From the NCBI GenBank assembly GCA_017998385.1, contig JAGODE010000016.1, positions 1 through 35,241 of the forward strand: DNA of 35,241 nt. The letters are read 5' to 3'. The notes under the pieces were generated by a model, which saw only the letters and a program-made list of their open reading frames with translations, made no database searches and was not told the DNA's origin. Positions within the stretch are counted from its first letter, which is position 1, and the number at the start of each line of letters is the position of its first letter. The position numbers and the translations under genes were made by a program. The DNA is from Chitinophagaceae bacterium. Its GTDB lineage: Bacteria > Bacteroidota > Bacteroidia > Chitinophagales > Chitinophagaceae. Positions 17,788-25,982 of the stretch are shown in pieces.

Positions 17788-19194
17788 ATGCCGAAAATCG
17801 CCCTGGCGCTGTTGATGCTCTGCTTGTCCGCAACACCAATTACAGCACAAAGAAGAATCGAAATTTCCATCCCGGAAACCTATGAGCTCTCCAATATTAT
17901 ACTCGCCCTGACCAGCTATGGCAGGTCCGATGATTGGGAGGTACAGAAAAACACGGATTATTATACGGATGTTATCCGTTTTTTTGAGCCGGTCAAAGCA
18001 CACCCTTTATTACAAAAGGTCAATTATTCAAGAACGCTCTGGGAAGACTATCTGAGCTTCCGCACAGACGCTGCTGCTTACAAATTTGACGACAGGGGGA
18101 AACTGGTGAGAACAACTGACTTTTATGCCAATAAAGGACACAATCCTTTCGATGTAAACCTTGCCCTGATCGATGACTTTGTGGAGCAATCAAAGTACCG
18201 CGAGTTTTATAATGCTCACCGTCCTCTTTATAATTCAATTGTTGCCAATTACTCCGGCTACTATATGCTGGACACTATGAGAATGTTCCTTGAAAATGAA
18301 AGCGGAATGGCAGCCACGACTACAGGAAAATACCAGGTCATCTTATCGCCGCTGGTAGGCAGAATGAATTGTCACCGAACTATCGACAGCATTACAACAG
18401 CTGATTTCCCGACCTTATCCACCGCTCTGGTCGATAATAATACTGCCGCAATCAGCAATCAGGCCCAGCGGGCTATCGAAATTCATACCCTTTTTACCGA
18501 AATGGATCATGGATATGTAAACCCCATCACGGATCATTTCAGCAAAGATGTTGCTCAAAAATTCAATCCGGCATACTGGGACAGGCAATCGGGCTACCAG
18601 GGACTGAACTCCTTCAATGAATATATGACCTGGGCCCTGTATGATATTTTTGTTGAAAAGTACTTTCCAGTTATTGCCGACAGTATCAGTACACAATGGC
18701 ATTATCAAAATGCGCAAAGAGGCTTCTTTGCTTCCAGTCTTTTTGCTACGCAACTAAGGAAACTGTACCGTCATAAAAAATCAACGGAAAGCCTTAAAGA
18801 TTTGTACCCCCGGTTGCTCGATTGGATAGGCAAACATCAGTCTAAGAATAAAGAACTTAAACTGCTGCTGCCTAAAGCCGATAGCTTATACCAGTTGCCA
18901 AACAACGGGGAGATTACACTCAGTTTCTCGACCGCGTTGAAAAGAAAGTTTGAGAAGATAAGCTGCATTATACTAAAATTAAATGACGGCAAAGCAACTA
19001 AAGAACGGAGCGTTGTAGAGATAACCCCGAAAGACATCATCAGATGGAACAGCGATCGCTCTTTTGTGCTAAAACTGAATATCCCACAAGATGAATTTGC
19101 TTTGATATTTAACTGGTGGGGTTGCCGGTACCCCCTTTTAAGCGACAGCGGCGTTATGCTGGCGAGCCAGACCTACATCATGCTAAAACGATGA
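17788..19194 (+). CDS. Secreted DUF4932-like protein with altered zinc motif
   Basis: A 468-residue protein with a signal peptide (cleavage near PITAQ-RR). The segment IEIHTLFTEMDHGYVNP (230-246) looks like the metallopeptidase-type motif of DUF4932 proteins, where HExxH is followed by xxVNP. Here it reads T237-E-M-D-H241, so the first zinc His appears to be Thr. If that alignment is right, the protein may have lost peptidase activity or uses other ligands; the nearby His233 may compensate. The second half has Ig-like strand character. It lies 56 bases upstream of the kinase gene start on the same strand and is probably the first gene of an operon with the LytS/LytTR pair, which suggests a sensor accessory or signal-processing role. 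The family name is from motif likeness. Confidence 0.7.
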   Translation: MPKIALALLMLCLSATPITAQRRIEISIPETYELSNIILALTSYGRSDDWEVQKNTDYYTDVIRFFEPVKAHPLLQKVNYSRTLWEDYLSFRTDAAAYKFDDRGKLVRTTDFYANKGHNPFDVNLALIDDFVEQSKYREFYNAHRPLYNSIVANYSGYYMLDTMRMFLENESGMAATTTGKYQVILSPLVGRMNCHRTIDSITTADFPTLSTALVDNNTAAISNQAQRAIEIHTLFTEMDHGYVNPITDHFSKDVAQKFNPAYWDRQSGYQGLNSFNEYMTWALYDIFVEKYFPVIADSISTQWHYQNAQRGFFASSLFATQLRKLYRHKKSTESLKDLYPRLLDWIGKHQSKNKELKLLLPKADSLYQLPNNGEITLSFSTALKRKFEKISCIILKLNDGKATKERSVVEITPKDIIRWNSDRSFVLKLNIPQDEFALIFNWWGCRYPLLSDSGVMLASQTYIMLKR

Positions 19195-19250
19195 AGCGCA
19201 GGCATAAAAAGTAAAAGACAACCGCATTAATGATTAATTTAGTTTACCGC

Positions 19251-20879
19251 ATGAAAATAGTTATCCTGTTCTCCCTGTTGTTGATCTATACCGGAGCGCA
19301 TTCACAGCCTGACTGGAAAAATTACTCCACCTCATTTAATGGTAGCAAAAATGCCACTTTAGGTGTAGCCATTCCCTATAATGGCCTATACGACAACACA
19401 GATGGAAATATTGCCGGCATAGCACACTGGAACCCTCAGTACAAAATCAACATCGACCCGGCGCTTAATGATTCAATTCCGCTAAACTTTATCTATGACA
19501 CCGCAGGCATCTATTTTTTAGCTCCGGGTATTACTAAAGAAAATGCCCGCCAGTTTGACTATTGTGTTTTATTGAATAATAAAACGCCCATCACTCCCTG
19601 GACTGTTATCAATCAGTTTACACAGACAGGTATTGGAGAGATGGATGCCGGAAGCGGGATGACGGGAAGCTACAGTATCAAACAGGGCGAATACCTGGTC
19701 GCTCACCTGCGGGCCAGGACCGGCAAACTGATCTCCTCCTGGATTGTGTATTTTAAAGAAAGGCAGCCGGCAATCGCCTCTTTATATACGTCTAACAACC
19801 CGCTGGAGTTTTCGCAGCTGATAAACAACAAAGATCTTTTTGGAAGCAGGCCCTCTGAGATCGGCTGGCACCGCCAGTACAATACTATTTCTCAAGGCGC
19901 CGGCCACATCCTACAATTACCTTATAATGAAAACTCTCTGTTGCTGAATATCGATGCTAAAATTTATAAACGGGAGGTGCTTGAATACACCCTTTTGCGC
20001 GACGGAAAAACAATAAGAGACTGGGCGTCGGGCGACTATGACAATAATTATATCCTCTTAAAAAAACTTGACCCCGGAGATTATACGGTTCACATCCGGT
20101 TTAAGCAGCAGCGGAATAATATCACCGAACTGCGATTTTTCATCGCTACGGTCTGGTATAAAACAGCAGCCTTCCGGATCATCCTGCTTACTTTGCTGGT
20201 TTTAGCGCTGATATTCCTGCTGTTTATTTTAAAATACCGCAAACAGAAAAAAGCGCTGCAGCATCTCCGCAAAAAAGCTGAGCAGTCTGCTGAAGAGGTA
20301 AAAAACATACACGCCCTTTTAAACCCCCATTTTACTTTTAACGCTCTTAGCTCTATACAGAGCCTGGTAAATAAAGGCGACCTGGCCGCTGCCAATAAAT
20401 ATTTATCCTCCTTTGGCGAGCTGTTGCGCGAAACGCTAAAAGAGAGTAAAGTTCAACACCTCTCCCTTCATAAGGAATTAGAAAACCTGGGCATTTATAT
20501 AGAGCTCGAGCAATTGAGAAACCCTTTTACGTATAATCTACAGATAGCCGAAAACATAGACCAGTACTCAACAACGATTCCGCCCTTCCTGCTGCAGCCA
20601 TTTGCAGAAAATGCTATAAAGCATGGATTAGCCGCAATGAATGGACAGGGAGAGCTGAACCTTATTGTTGAAAAGAATGGAGATTCCCTGCTGATCACGC
20701 TAAGCGACAATGGTAGTGGGTTTGATACGGCCCATTTTAAAGAGGGATATGGACTTAGTCTTTCAAAAAAACGGATCGACCTGTTAAATGACGAGTATGG
20801 GGAGGAACTGATTAAATTGCAGATAGAAAGCAAGAGTAACGGCACGTCCGTTTTACTGCTTTTCAAAAACTGGCTATAG
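19251..20879 (+). CDS. LytS-type sensor histidine kinase with beta-rich sensor domain
   Basis: 542 residues from the ATG at 19251, which gives a signal peptide (MKIVILFSLLLIYTGAHSQ); an in-frame ATG at 19230 would add seven residues ahead of it. The periplasmic part (about 20-305) is strand-rich and ends in a Y_Y_Y-like Ig module, with LDPGDYTVHIRF and WYKTAAFR just before the membrane helix at about 308-329. The kinase region has His360 in LNPHFTFNALSS, the N-box FAENAIKHG (Asn454) and the G-box SDNGSGF. It is an inner-membrane signal transducer paired with the LytTR regulator whose ATG directly follows its stop codon. The sensor half is unlike the TPR sensor of the kinase at 6695-8629, so the two systems sense different cues. 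Confidence 0.93.
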   Translation: MKIVILFSLLLIYTGAHSQPDWKNYSTSFNGSKNATLGVAIPYNGLYDNTDGNIAGIAHWNPQYKINIDPALNDSIPLNFIYDTAGIYFLAPGITKENARQFDYCVLLNNKTPITPWTVINQFTQTGIGEMDAGSGMTGSYSIKQGEYLVAHLRARTGKLISSWIVYFKERQPAIASLYTSNNPLEFSQLINNKDLFGSRPSEIGWHRQYNTISQGAGHILQLPYNENSLLLNIDAKIYKREVLEYTLLRDGKTIRDWASGDYDNNYILLKKLDPGDYTVHIRFKQQRNNITELRFFIATVWYKTAAFRIILLTLLVLALIFLLFILKYRKQKKALQHLRKKAEQSAEEVKNIHALLNPHFTFNALSSIQSLVNKGDLAAANKYLSSFGELLRETLKESKVQHLSLHKELENLGIYIELEQLRNPFTYNLQIAENIDQYSTTIPPFLLQPFAENAIKHGLAAMNGQGELNLIVEKNGDSLLITLSDNGSGFDTAHFKEGYGLSLSKKRIDLLNDEYGEELIKLQIESKSNGTSVLLLFKNWL

Positions 20880-21623
20880 ATGTTAACAGCTATTATAGTA
20901 GACGACGAGATCAGCAATATTGAGAACCTCACCATTTTGCTCAAAAAGTATTGCCCGGCCATATCCGTGGCAGGTACTGCCAGCAATGCGGAGCAGGCAC
21001 TGTTGCTCATCAGGGAAATAAAACCGGCTTTACTGTTTTTAGACATCCAGATGCCGGGCAAAAACGGCTTTGATCTGCTCAAAGAAATTTCAACGCCCGA
21101 TTTTGAAGTGATCTTTGTGACTGCGTACGACCAGTATGCCATCCAGGCTATAAAATTTTCCGCCATTGACTATTTGCTAAAACCTGTAAACATCAATGAA
21201 CTGGTAAATGCTGTTGACAGGGCGGTCGTTGCTGCCCAGAAGAAAAAACATAATGAACGGCTGGAAAATCTGATCCACTCCATCAGCAATAAAAATCAGT
21301 TACGGATTGCCATCGTTTCCAATAAAGAAACGATCTTCCTGAGTCCTGAAACAATTCTTTTCTGTAAATCTGACAATAACTACACCACCTTCTATTTAAA
21401 AGGCGGGCAAAAGTACATTTCATCTAAACCTATTTTCGAATACGAAGAACTGTTAAGTAACCATGGCTTTACCAGGTGCCATCAATCGTATCTCGTAAAC
21501 AGCCTGTTTATAAAAAGCTGGATAAAAGTGGATGGCGACCGGTTACTGATGGAAGACGATCACGAAATACCCGTTGCCCGAAACAGAAAAGAAAAGGTAA
21601 AGGAGGCTATTGGTATTAAGTAA
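20880..21623 (+). CDS. LytTR-family response regulator (second system)
   Basis: A 247-residue regulator. The receiver has Asp8-Asp9, the phospho-acceptor Asp55 in LLFLDIQMPG, the FVTAYDQYAIQA segment and LLKPV. The LytTR domain (about 140-245) carries FCKSDNNYTTFYLKGG and CHQSYLVNSLFI. The ATG is immediately after the kinase stop, so translation is almost certainly coupled. It belongs to the same family as the regulator at 8640-9383 and has identical length. It ends 27 bases before the convergent S41 peptidase gene. Confidence 0.95.
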   Translation: MLTAIIVDDEISNIENLTILLKKYCPAISVAGTASNAEQALLLIREIKPALLFLDIQMPGKNGFDLLKEISTPDFEVIFVTAYDQYAIQAIKFSAIDYLLKPVNINELVNAVDRAVVAAQKKKHNERLENLIHSISNKNQLRIAIVSNKETIFLSPETILFCKSDNNYTTFYLKGGQKYISSKPIFEYEELLSNHGFTRCHQSYLVNSLFIKSWIKVDGDRLLMEDDHEIPVARNRKEKVKEAIGIK

Positions 21624-21650
21624 CCTATTGCGGAGATGCGGCGAAAGGTT

Positions 21651-23090
21651 TTATTTTTCCAATTGCTGCCGGATATAATCTATCCATTTTGCAGGGTCTG
21701 TTTTGCTGAGGAGCACATCTGGTTTAAACCCTGTTTTGTCGATAGGGCTGCTGTCTGTCCAGCTTGATTTTACGATAGGGATGGCCAACCGGAATGCCGG
21801 AAAAGGCAGTGTGGTGGGTGAAGCGCCTTCATAATCCATCATCCCAAAGGTGTTTGACCCGTAGGTGACTGTTTTGGCACTTTTCTTAGAAAGAAAAAAG
21901 AAATACTCTGTAGAGCTTCCGCATAAGTTATCTACCACCAGCGCTATCTTTTTAGGATTTACTGTTATAGAATCGAGCGGAAACACAACGCCTGGTGCCG
22001 GATAAAATGCCGCGGTAGTAGTGGGCAATTCGGCATACGCTTTTTTGTAGCTATTAAGTATGGAATCGGGAAAATATTTCTGGTAATCGGGAGGTATCGG
22101 ATTTGTTACATACGGTTCTACATCTGCCAGTTTCAATTTTACATTTTCCGGCGATACTCTGACGTATCCGTTTTCCTGCATTACCGGGTTTGTCATAAAA
22201 TATCCGAGAAATGAGATCCAGCCCGTGCTGCCGCCGCCATTACCCGTCAGATCCACGATCAGGTTTTCGGTACTGCGGATGATAAAATCGTTGCGGGTTA
22301 TCAGGGCAGCGATCCGGTCATCATTGTTAGTAAAACTGGGGATCTTTAAAACCGCGGTTTTCTGAGATAACTTATAGAAATCGAGACCGTGGTTGCCGTT
22401 GCGCCATGTTTGCTGCTCCCTGAGTTCAGCAGCACTCATTGAAACCGGATATATTCTCCCAAACAACTCATCACTCCAGCCCTGTAAGAGATTGCCTTTT
22501 ATCTTAATGGGGTAGTCGGTTGACGATAAACCGTTATGATACTTTACTGTGAGGCCTCTTTTGCCTGCTGCGATAGTCATATATACGAGTCCTGGCTGTA
22601 TTTTCGGATTCTTTGACTCCAGAACAATAGCCTTGTATTCTTTATCCGGATACAAGAGTACAGCAACCTTTAAACTGCTATCCTGGTTGATCCAGATGCC
22701 TTCTGGCGGCGTGCCTCCTTTCTTCCTAAGTCTGTCTTTTGTCTCCTGCACTGACAAATTGATATATTCAGCATTTATGTCCTGTTCGTTGTAATACGAC
22801 AACTGAAAATGACTGTCGTAAAAAAATTTAACATACTCACGCAATACAGGGAAGCAGGTGACAGGCGTGTTGCTGACAACGGCTTTTTCTTTTAAGCGGG
22901 TTTTCAGTTGTTGGTAGGCCGCTTTTGTATCTGCGTTTACTTTGGCCGGAAAGCCCGCATAATTTAGTTCTGTCTTTGCGATCAGCGTATCTAAATTTTC
23001 GGAACAGTTGCAGGCGGGAGCCTGTGCATTTCCCTCAACAATCGCAGCAGCAAAAATGGATGCCAACAGCCATGTGCGATGAATAGCCAT
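21651..23090 (-). CDS. S41-family peptidase (C-terminal processing protease fold)
   Basis: A 479-residue exported protein with a signal peptide (about 1-23). The core has LIVDLTGNGGGSTGW at 277-291, a hallmark of S41/tail-specific proteases, and VVDNLCGSSTEYFFFL at 385-400, where Ser392 or Ser393 should be the nucleophile. The Lys of the dyad should follow about 25 residues later, but the segment there (KTVTYGSNTFGMMDY) has no obvious Lys at the classic distance, so catalysis may follow the tricorn-like arrangement. No PDZ domain is obvious. Two cysteines near the mature N-terminus (Cys27, Cys29) may form a disulfide or bind metal. It is convergent with the LytTR regulator and has no operon partner in view. 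Confidence 0.85.
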   Translation of the reverse strand: MAIHRTWLLASIFAAAIVEGNAQAPACNCSENLDTLIAKTELNYAGFPAKVNADTKAAYQQLKTRLKEKAVVSNTPVTCFPVLREYVKFFYDSHFQLSYYNEQDINAEYINLSVQETKDRLRKKGGTPPEGIWINQDSSLKVAVLLYPDKEYKAIVLESKNPKIQPGLVYMTIAAGKRGLTVKYHNGLSSTDYPIKIKGNLLQGWSDELFGRIYPVSMSAAELREQQTWRNGNHGLDFYKLSQKTAVLKIPSFTNNDDRIAALITRNDFIIRSTENLIVDLTGNGGGSTGWISFLGYFMTNPVMQENGYVRVSPENVKLKLADVEPYVTNPIPPDYQKYFPDSILNSYKKAYAELPTTTAAFYPAPGVVFPLDSITVNPKKIALVVDNLCGSSTEYFFFLSKKSAKTVTYGSNTFGMMDYEGASPTTLPFPAFRLAIPIVKSSWTDSSPIDKTGFKPDVLLSKTDPAKWIDYIRQQLEK

Positions 23091-23478
23091 TTCAGATTTT
23101 TTGCGGCTAATTTATTAAAAAATCAGTCTTTTTAAATCCGGAAGGAGTTTTAATTCAGGTGCAACAGGCTGTTGCCGGAATTCTGCAGCAGCACATACGG
23201 CATCCCTGCCTGGTTTGTATCAACCTTTACTCCATGTCGTAGGTTGTGCAGATGGCATTAACCTGTCACCATAAACAATCCGTCAGGCTTTTACGTGTCC
23301 AGGTGTTATAGATGATTGATTGCTGAGGCTGTCCATTATCGCAAAATCATTCTGTCAGTCCATCGATCCGTCAGGGCGCCGATATCCATCAGAGGAATGC
23401 GCTACACCCAAACGGTACTGCTATCAGACGTATTTGCTTTGTGATCCTTATATACGACTTCCTGGAAAAGTACCGGTA
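23091..23478. other. Intergenic spacer, no gene seen
   Basis: I see no convincing gene or strong repeat in these 388 bases. On the minus strand a short open stretch ending near 23147 reads like a protein tail, but it is about 35 codons with no start and no family likeness. Confidence 0.5.
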
Positions 23479-24144
23479 TCAACTTTCTTTTATTAAGAAA
23501 ATCGCAAGGAATAACAGGCAGAGCAGAAATATTGTACCTGCTATTATCATTATCGTATTACCATGTTTTCTATCACGCTCTCTATACGAAAAAACGAGTT
23601 GTCCGTTTGGCAAAATCTTCTTGCTATAAAACAAATGTCTCCCGATAAGAAAGCCCACAATCACACCAAACGGAATAAAGCAATACCCAAAAAACAGCAG
23701 CCACCCACCTGCTTTTTCCGGCTGAGCCAGGTCTTTGATCCTCTCTTCTTTTAACTTAGCCAACCGGTCTTCTTCTATTTCATGGCCCCTTTCTTTCAAA
23801 AGCTTTAGTGCCAGCTGATAGTCAAAATGTCCCCATTCATCTGGCCTGGCAATAACATCGTTTAATTCCTCATCCGAAAAGGATAACAGATAATAATCGG
23901 GATCAATATTGTTAAGCTGTGCTTTGTAATAATCCTCCAGTACCTGATTAGCTTTTTTAAAATCCTGCGGTTTTAACTTAATATGAATTCTCTGCTCAAT
24001 GGAGGTATCAACAAAGCCTGCATCCAAGAGAGCTTTGCTTTTTTCAACGACAAACTCAATATTGTTTTCCTTTAATTTTTCAGCCACAAAGACAGTGAGT
24101 TCTTCATCGTTAAAATTCATAAATGCTTCAAATTGATTCTCCAT
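23479..24144 (-). CDS. Membrane protein with DUF2007-like N-terminal domain
   Basis: A 221-residue protein without signal peptide. Residues about 10-75 alternate strand-helix-strand and end IHIKLKPQDFKKANQVLEDYY, the pattern of DUF2007 (putative signal-transducing protein, PII-like fold). A charged helical stretch follows, then two membrane helices at about 146-165 and 197-217 separated by a basic loop. The function is unknown; related proteins are found as small membrane regulators in Bacteroidota. It is monocistronic, and two palindromes sit 93-148 bases upstream of its start. Its codon and base use appear more AT-rich than the flanking two-component region. Confidence 0.75.
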   Translation of the reverse strand: MENQFEAFMNFNDEELTVFVAEKLKENNIEFVVEKSKALLDAGFVDTSIEQRIHIKLKPQDFKKANQVLEDYYKAQLNNIDPDYYLLSFSDEELNDVIARPDEWGHFDYQLALKLLKERGHEIEEDRLAKLKEERIKDLAQPEKAGGWLLFFGYCFIPFGVIVGFLIGRHLFYSKKILPNGQLVFSYRERDRKHGNTIMIIAGTIFLLCLLFLAIFLIKES

Positions 24145-24236
24145 TATCCAGCCGATATAAAATTAATTATTACGCAACGTTATTCTGTCTCAATATAATA
24201 AAATATACATAATTATCTCAAAGACAACAGTAACCC

Positions 24237-24285
24237 CTGACTATACCCAGTCAGTGATAAGGGAATAAAATCAGACTGATTTTAT
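24237..24285. promoter_or_regulatory. Two adjacent palindromes, operator candidates
   Basis: CTGACT (24237-24242) pairs with AGTCAG (24249-24254) around six bases. ATAAAATCAG (24265-24274) pairs perfectly with CTGATTTTAT (24276-24285) around a single A, a 21-base palindrome. Both carry TCAG/CTGA half-sites. They lie upstream of the DUF2007-like gene on the minus strand, at a distance where a regulator could act. Confidence 0.4.
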
Positions 24286-24371
24286 GTTCACATAAATAGG
24301 CTTAAAGATTCGCCGCGAAAAGATAGTTGGCGGATCACCAACATCTGAATAAACCATCTATTTTCAAAAAA

Positions 24372-24399
24372 AATTTGAAGTTCCCTGGGACTTCAAATT
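24372..24399. terminator. Terminator-like hairpin, possibly bidirectional
   Basis: AATTTGAAGT (24372-24381) pairs perfectly with ACTTCAAATT (24390-24399) over an eight-base loop. A T-run follows on the plus side (24404-24411), and an A-run precedes it, which gives a U-tract directly after the stem on the minus strand. No known gene ends nearby on either strand, which makes its transcript unclear. Confidence 0.5.
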
Positions 24400-24502
24400 G
24401 CTGATTTTTTTAACTTCAGAAATCAGCCGCCATCAGCATTAACATCACTAAGGCTTTGCTATTTCTGTATGCTTTGCCTGATGCAGATGCCCAACAATAG
24501 TT

Positions 24503-24868
24503 ATGCATTTTGAATTGAGCAATGACCAGGCAAACATACAAGGAGTCTGGTTGGCGCAATCAGAAAGCCAAAACGGCATTAAAAAAGATGTGGCCTACAT
24601 TTATGAATTCAAAGGAGATACAGTCACCTTCACAGACGAGACCGGAAAGGAGATGAAGTACTCGTTTAAGTTAGACACTAGTGGCAGTCTCAAATTGATT
24701 ACCATTCAGCCAGCAGACACACTTACTGATTCGACACCTGTCAGCGTAGCTTATGAGCTGCACGGAGATTTGCTGAAGATTGTAGTCGCTCCGCCTGGCT
24801 TACGCCCCACAGAAATATCAGACAAAAACAATCAGGAGTTAATTATCTGCAAGCGAAAGGGGTCATGA
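24503..24868 (+). CDS. Small TIGR03067-like protein
   Basis: A 121-residue protein, no signal peptide from the ATG at 24503. The N-terminal IQGVWLAQSESQNG, the middle VAYIYEFKGDTVTFTDETG and the end VAYELHGDLLKIVVAPPG, RPTEIS, ELIICKRKG follow the TIGR03067 pattern, a small lipocalin-like beta fold that is well known in Planctomycetes. Most relatives I know carry a secretion signal; here the frame upstream meets a TGA at 24479, so either the protein is cytoplasmic or its signal was lost. The function of the family is unknown. It stands alone. Confidence 0.6.
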   Translation: MHFELSNDQANIQGVWLAQSESQNGIKKDVAYIYEFKGDTVTFTDETGKEMKYSFKLDTSGSLKLITIQPADTLTDSTPVSVAYELHGDLLKIVVAPPGLRPTEISDKNNQELIICKRKGS

Positions 24869-25137
24869 AAACGGCTAATCCTAATGCCTGCGAAAAGGGG
24901 ATAGCTATTCATACCTTAGATTATTGAACCGGTTTTATTTCGTTTAGCATAGTAAACAACGGCTATGGCCTGGCCATGCGGCGGAGTTGTGTTCTGCCAA
25001 ACCGTGGTTCCTGCTTAAAGATATAAAAGTTCCTTGTTTATTTTATTGCTGGCCGTATTCGTATGCCAAAACAAAACTGAGTCGTGGACAAAAAATTGAG
25101 TATATATTCATCAAGCCACCACATCGCCAACCAAATG

Positions 25138-25647
25138 TTAGCGGCTATTTCTGTCCTCTGAGTATTGTTGTATAAAATCAATTTGATCTTTTAGTTGTCC
25201 ATTTGAGATTTTGCCGGCTAGTTCTAATAATGATTTAGCTCGGTGATCATACGGAATCTGCTGTGTCCAAAGCAATTGGTCTAAAACGCCAAGACCCAAT
25301 TGGATAACAGTTTTGTCTTTTAGAAAAACTTCCACCCAGTCTAATGAAATCGGATTTGCAAGATGCTTGATTAACCATACTGCTTGACCCACCCTTTCTC
25401 CACTAGAATTTTTGTAAATATAATAAGCATAATTTGCCGCTTTCGCTGAATGTAAATAACAAAGACAATTCATTGCAAGTTCTCCACCAGGTTTTAAATC
25501 AATGATATGTTCAACGGTGTTTTTAATCCATTCGTCCCCAAGTATTTCCTCAAGCGCTTGTTGCGAGAGACTCTCTCTACCACTTTCCGAACCATCCTCA
25601 TGCAATGAACCAATTAATCTTGCTAGTTGTTCCCAGTCTGTTATCAT
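25138..25647 (-). CDS. Helical-repeat protein of unknown function
   Basis: A 169-residue all-helical, acidic protein without signal or membrane segment. Helix pairs of HEAT-like character are visible, such as ELAMNCLCYLHSAKAANYAY, RVGQAVWLIKHLANPISLDW and VIQLGLGVLDQLLWTQQIPY. I do not recognise a family with certainty. Stand-alone proteins of this size and fold include immunity proteins of polymorphic toxins, but no toxin gene is adjacent, so that is only a possibility. The flanks are non-coding and AT-rich, and the gene appears isolated in a low-density region. Confidence 0.65.
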   Translation of the reverse strand: MITDWEQLARLIGSLHEDGSESGRESLSQQALEEILGDEWIKNTVEHIIDLKPGGELAMNCLCYLHSAKAANYAYYIYKNSSGERVGQAVWLIKHLANPISLDWVEVFLKDKTVIQLGLGVLDQLLWTQQIPYDHRAKSLLELAGKISNGQLKDQIDFIQQYSEDRNSR

Positions 25648-25982
25648 GTCTATAAAAGGTTGTTAACTGTCATACTTAATTGTGCTGAAAGTACCAGTTT
25701 GAATAGCCATTAACAATCGTGGCTTGTCGCAGGGTTGATGTCGTGCCAGTGGGTTACACTTATATATTTCATAGCCGCTTAAAGTCAGCATGGTATTTAG
25801 TACAACGTTCTAATTTAACTAAAACACATTGTTATACAAAATATATTACTATTGGGACTAGCTAAACAGAACGCTGGTTAATAGATCGAATTATGACAAT
25901 TCGAACAAGATTAGTTCATACTTATTGACGGTTAAAAGATGGTATACCTACTTCATCTTACAAAACCACTTCCCTTTTATTA
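25648..25982. other. AT-rich spacer with one small palindrome
   Basis: No gene is visible. TCGAATT (25886-25892) pairs with AATTCGA (25898-25904) around five bases. The expected 5' part of the gene starting at 25983 is not recognisable here. Confidence 0.45.

Larger units (their letters stand above)
24145..24502. other. Spacer with two palindromes and a terminator-like hairpin
   Basis: This divergent gap between the genes at 24144 (-) and 24503 (+) has no gene, but it is rich in dyad symmetry: 24237-24254, 24265-24285 and 24372-24399, each listed separately. Confidence 0.6.

Noticed and set aside
23138-23240. Minus-strand fragment that reads like a protein tail in the 23 kb spacer.
   Set aside because: Only about 35 codons, no start, no recognised family; too weak to list as a remnant.
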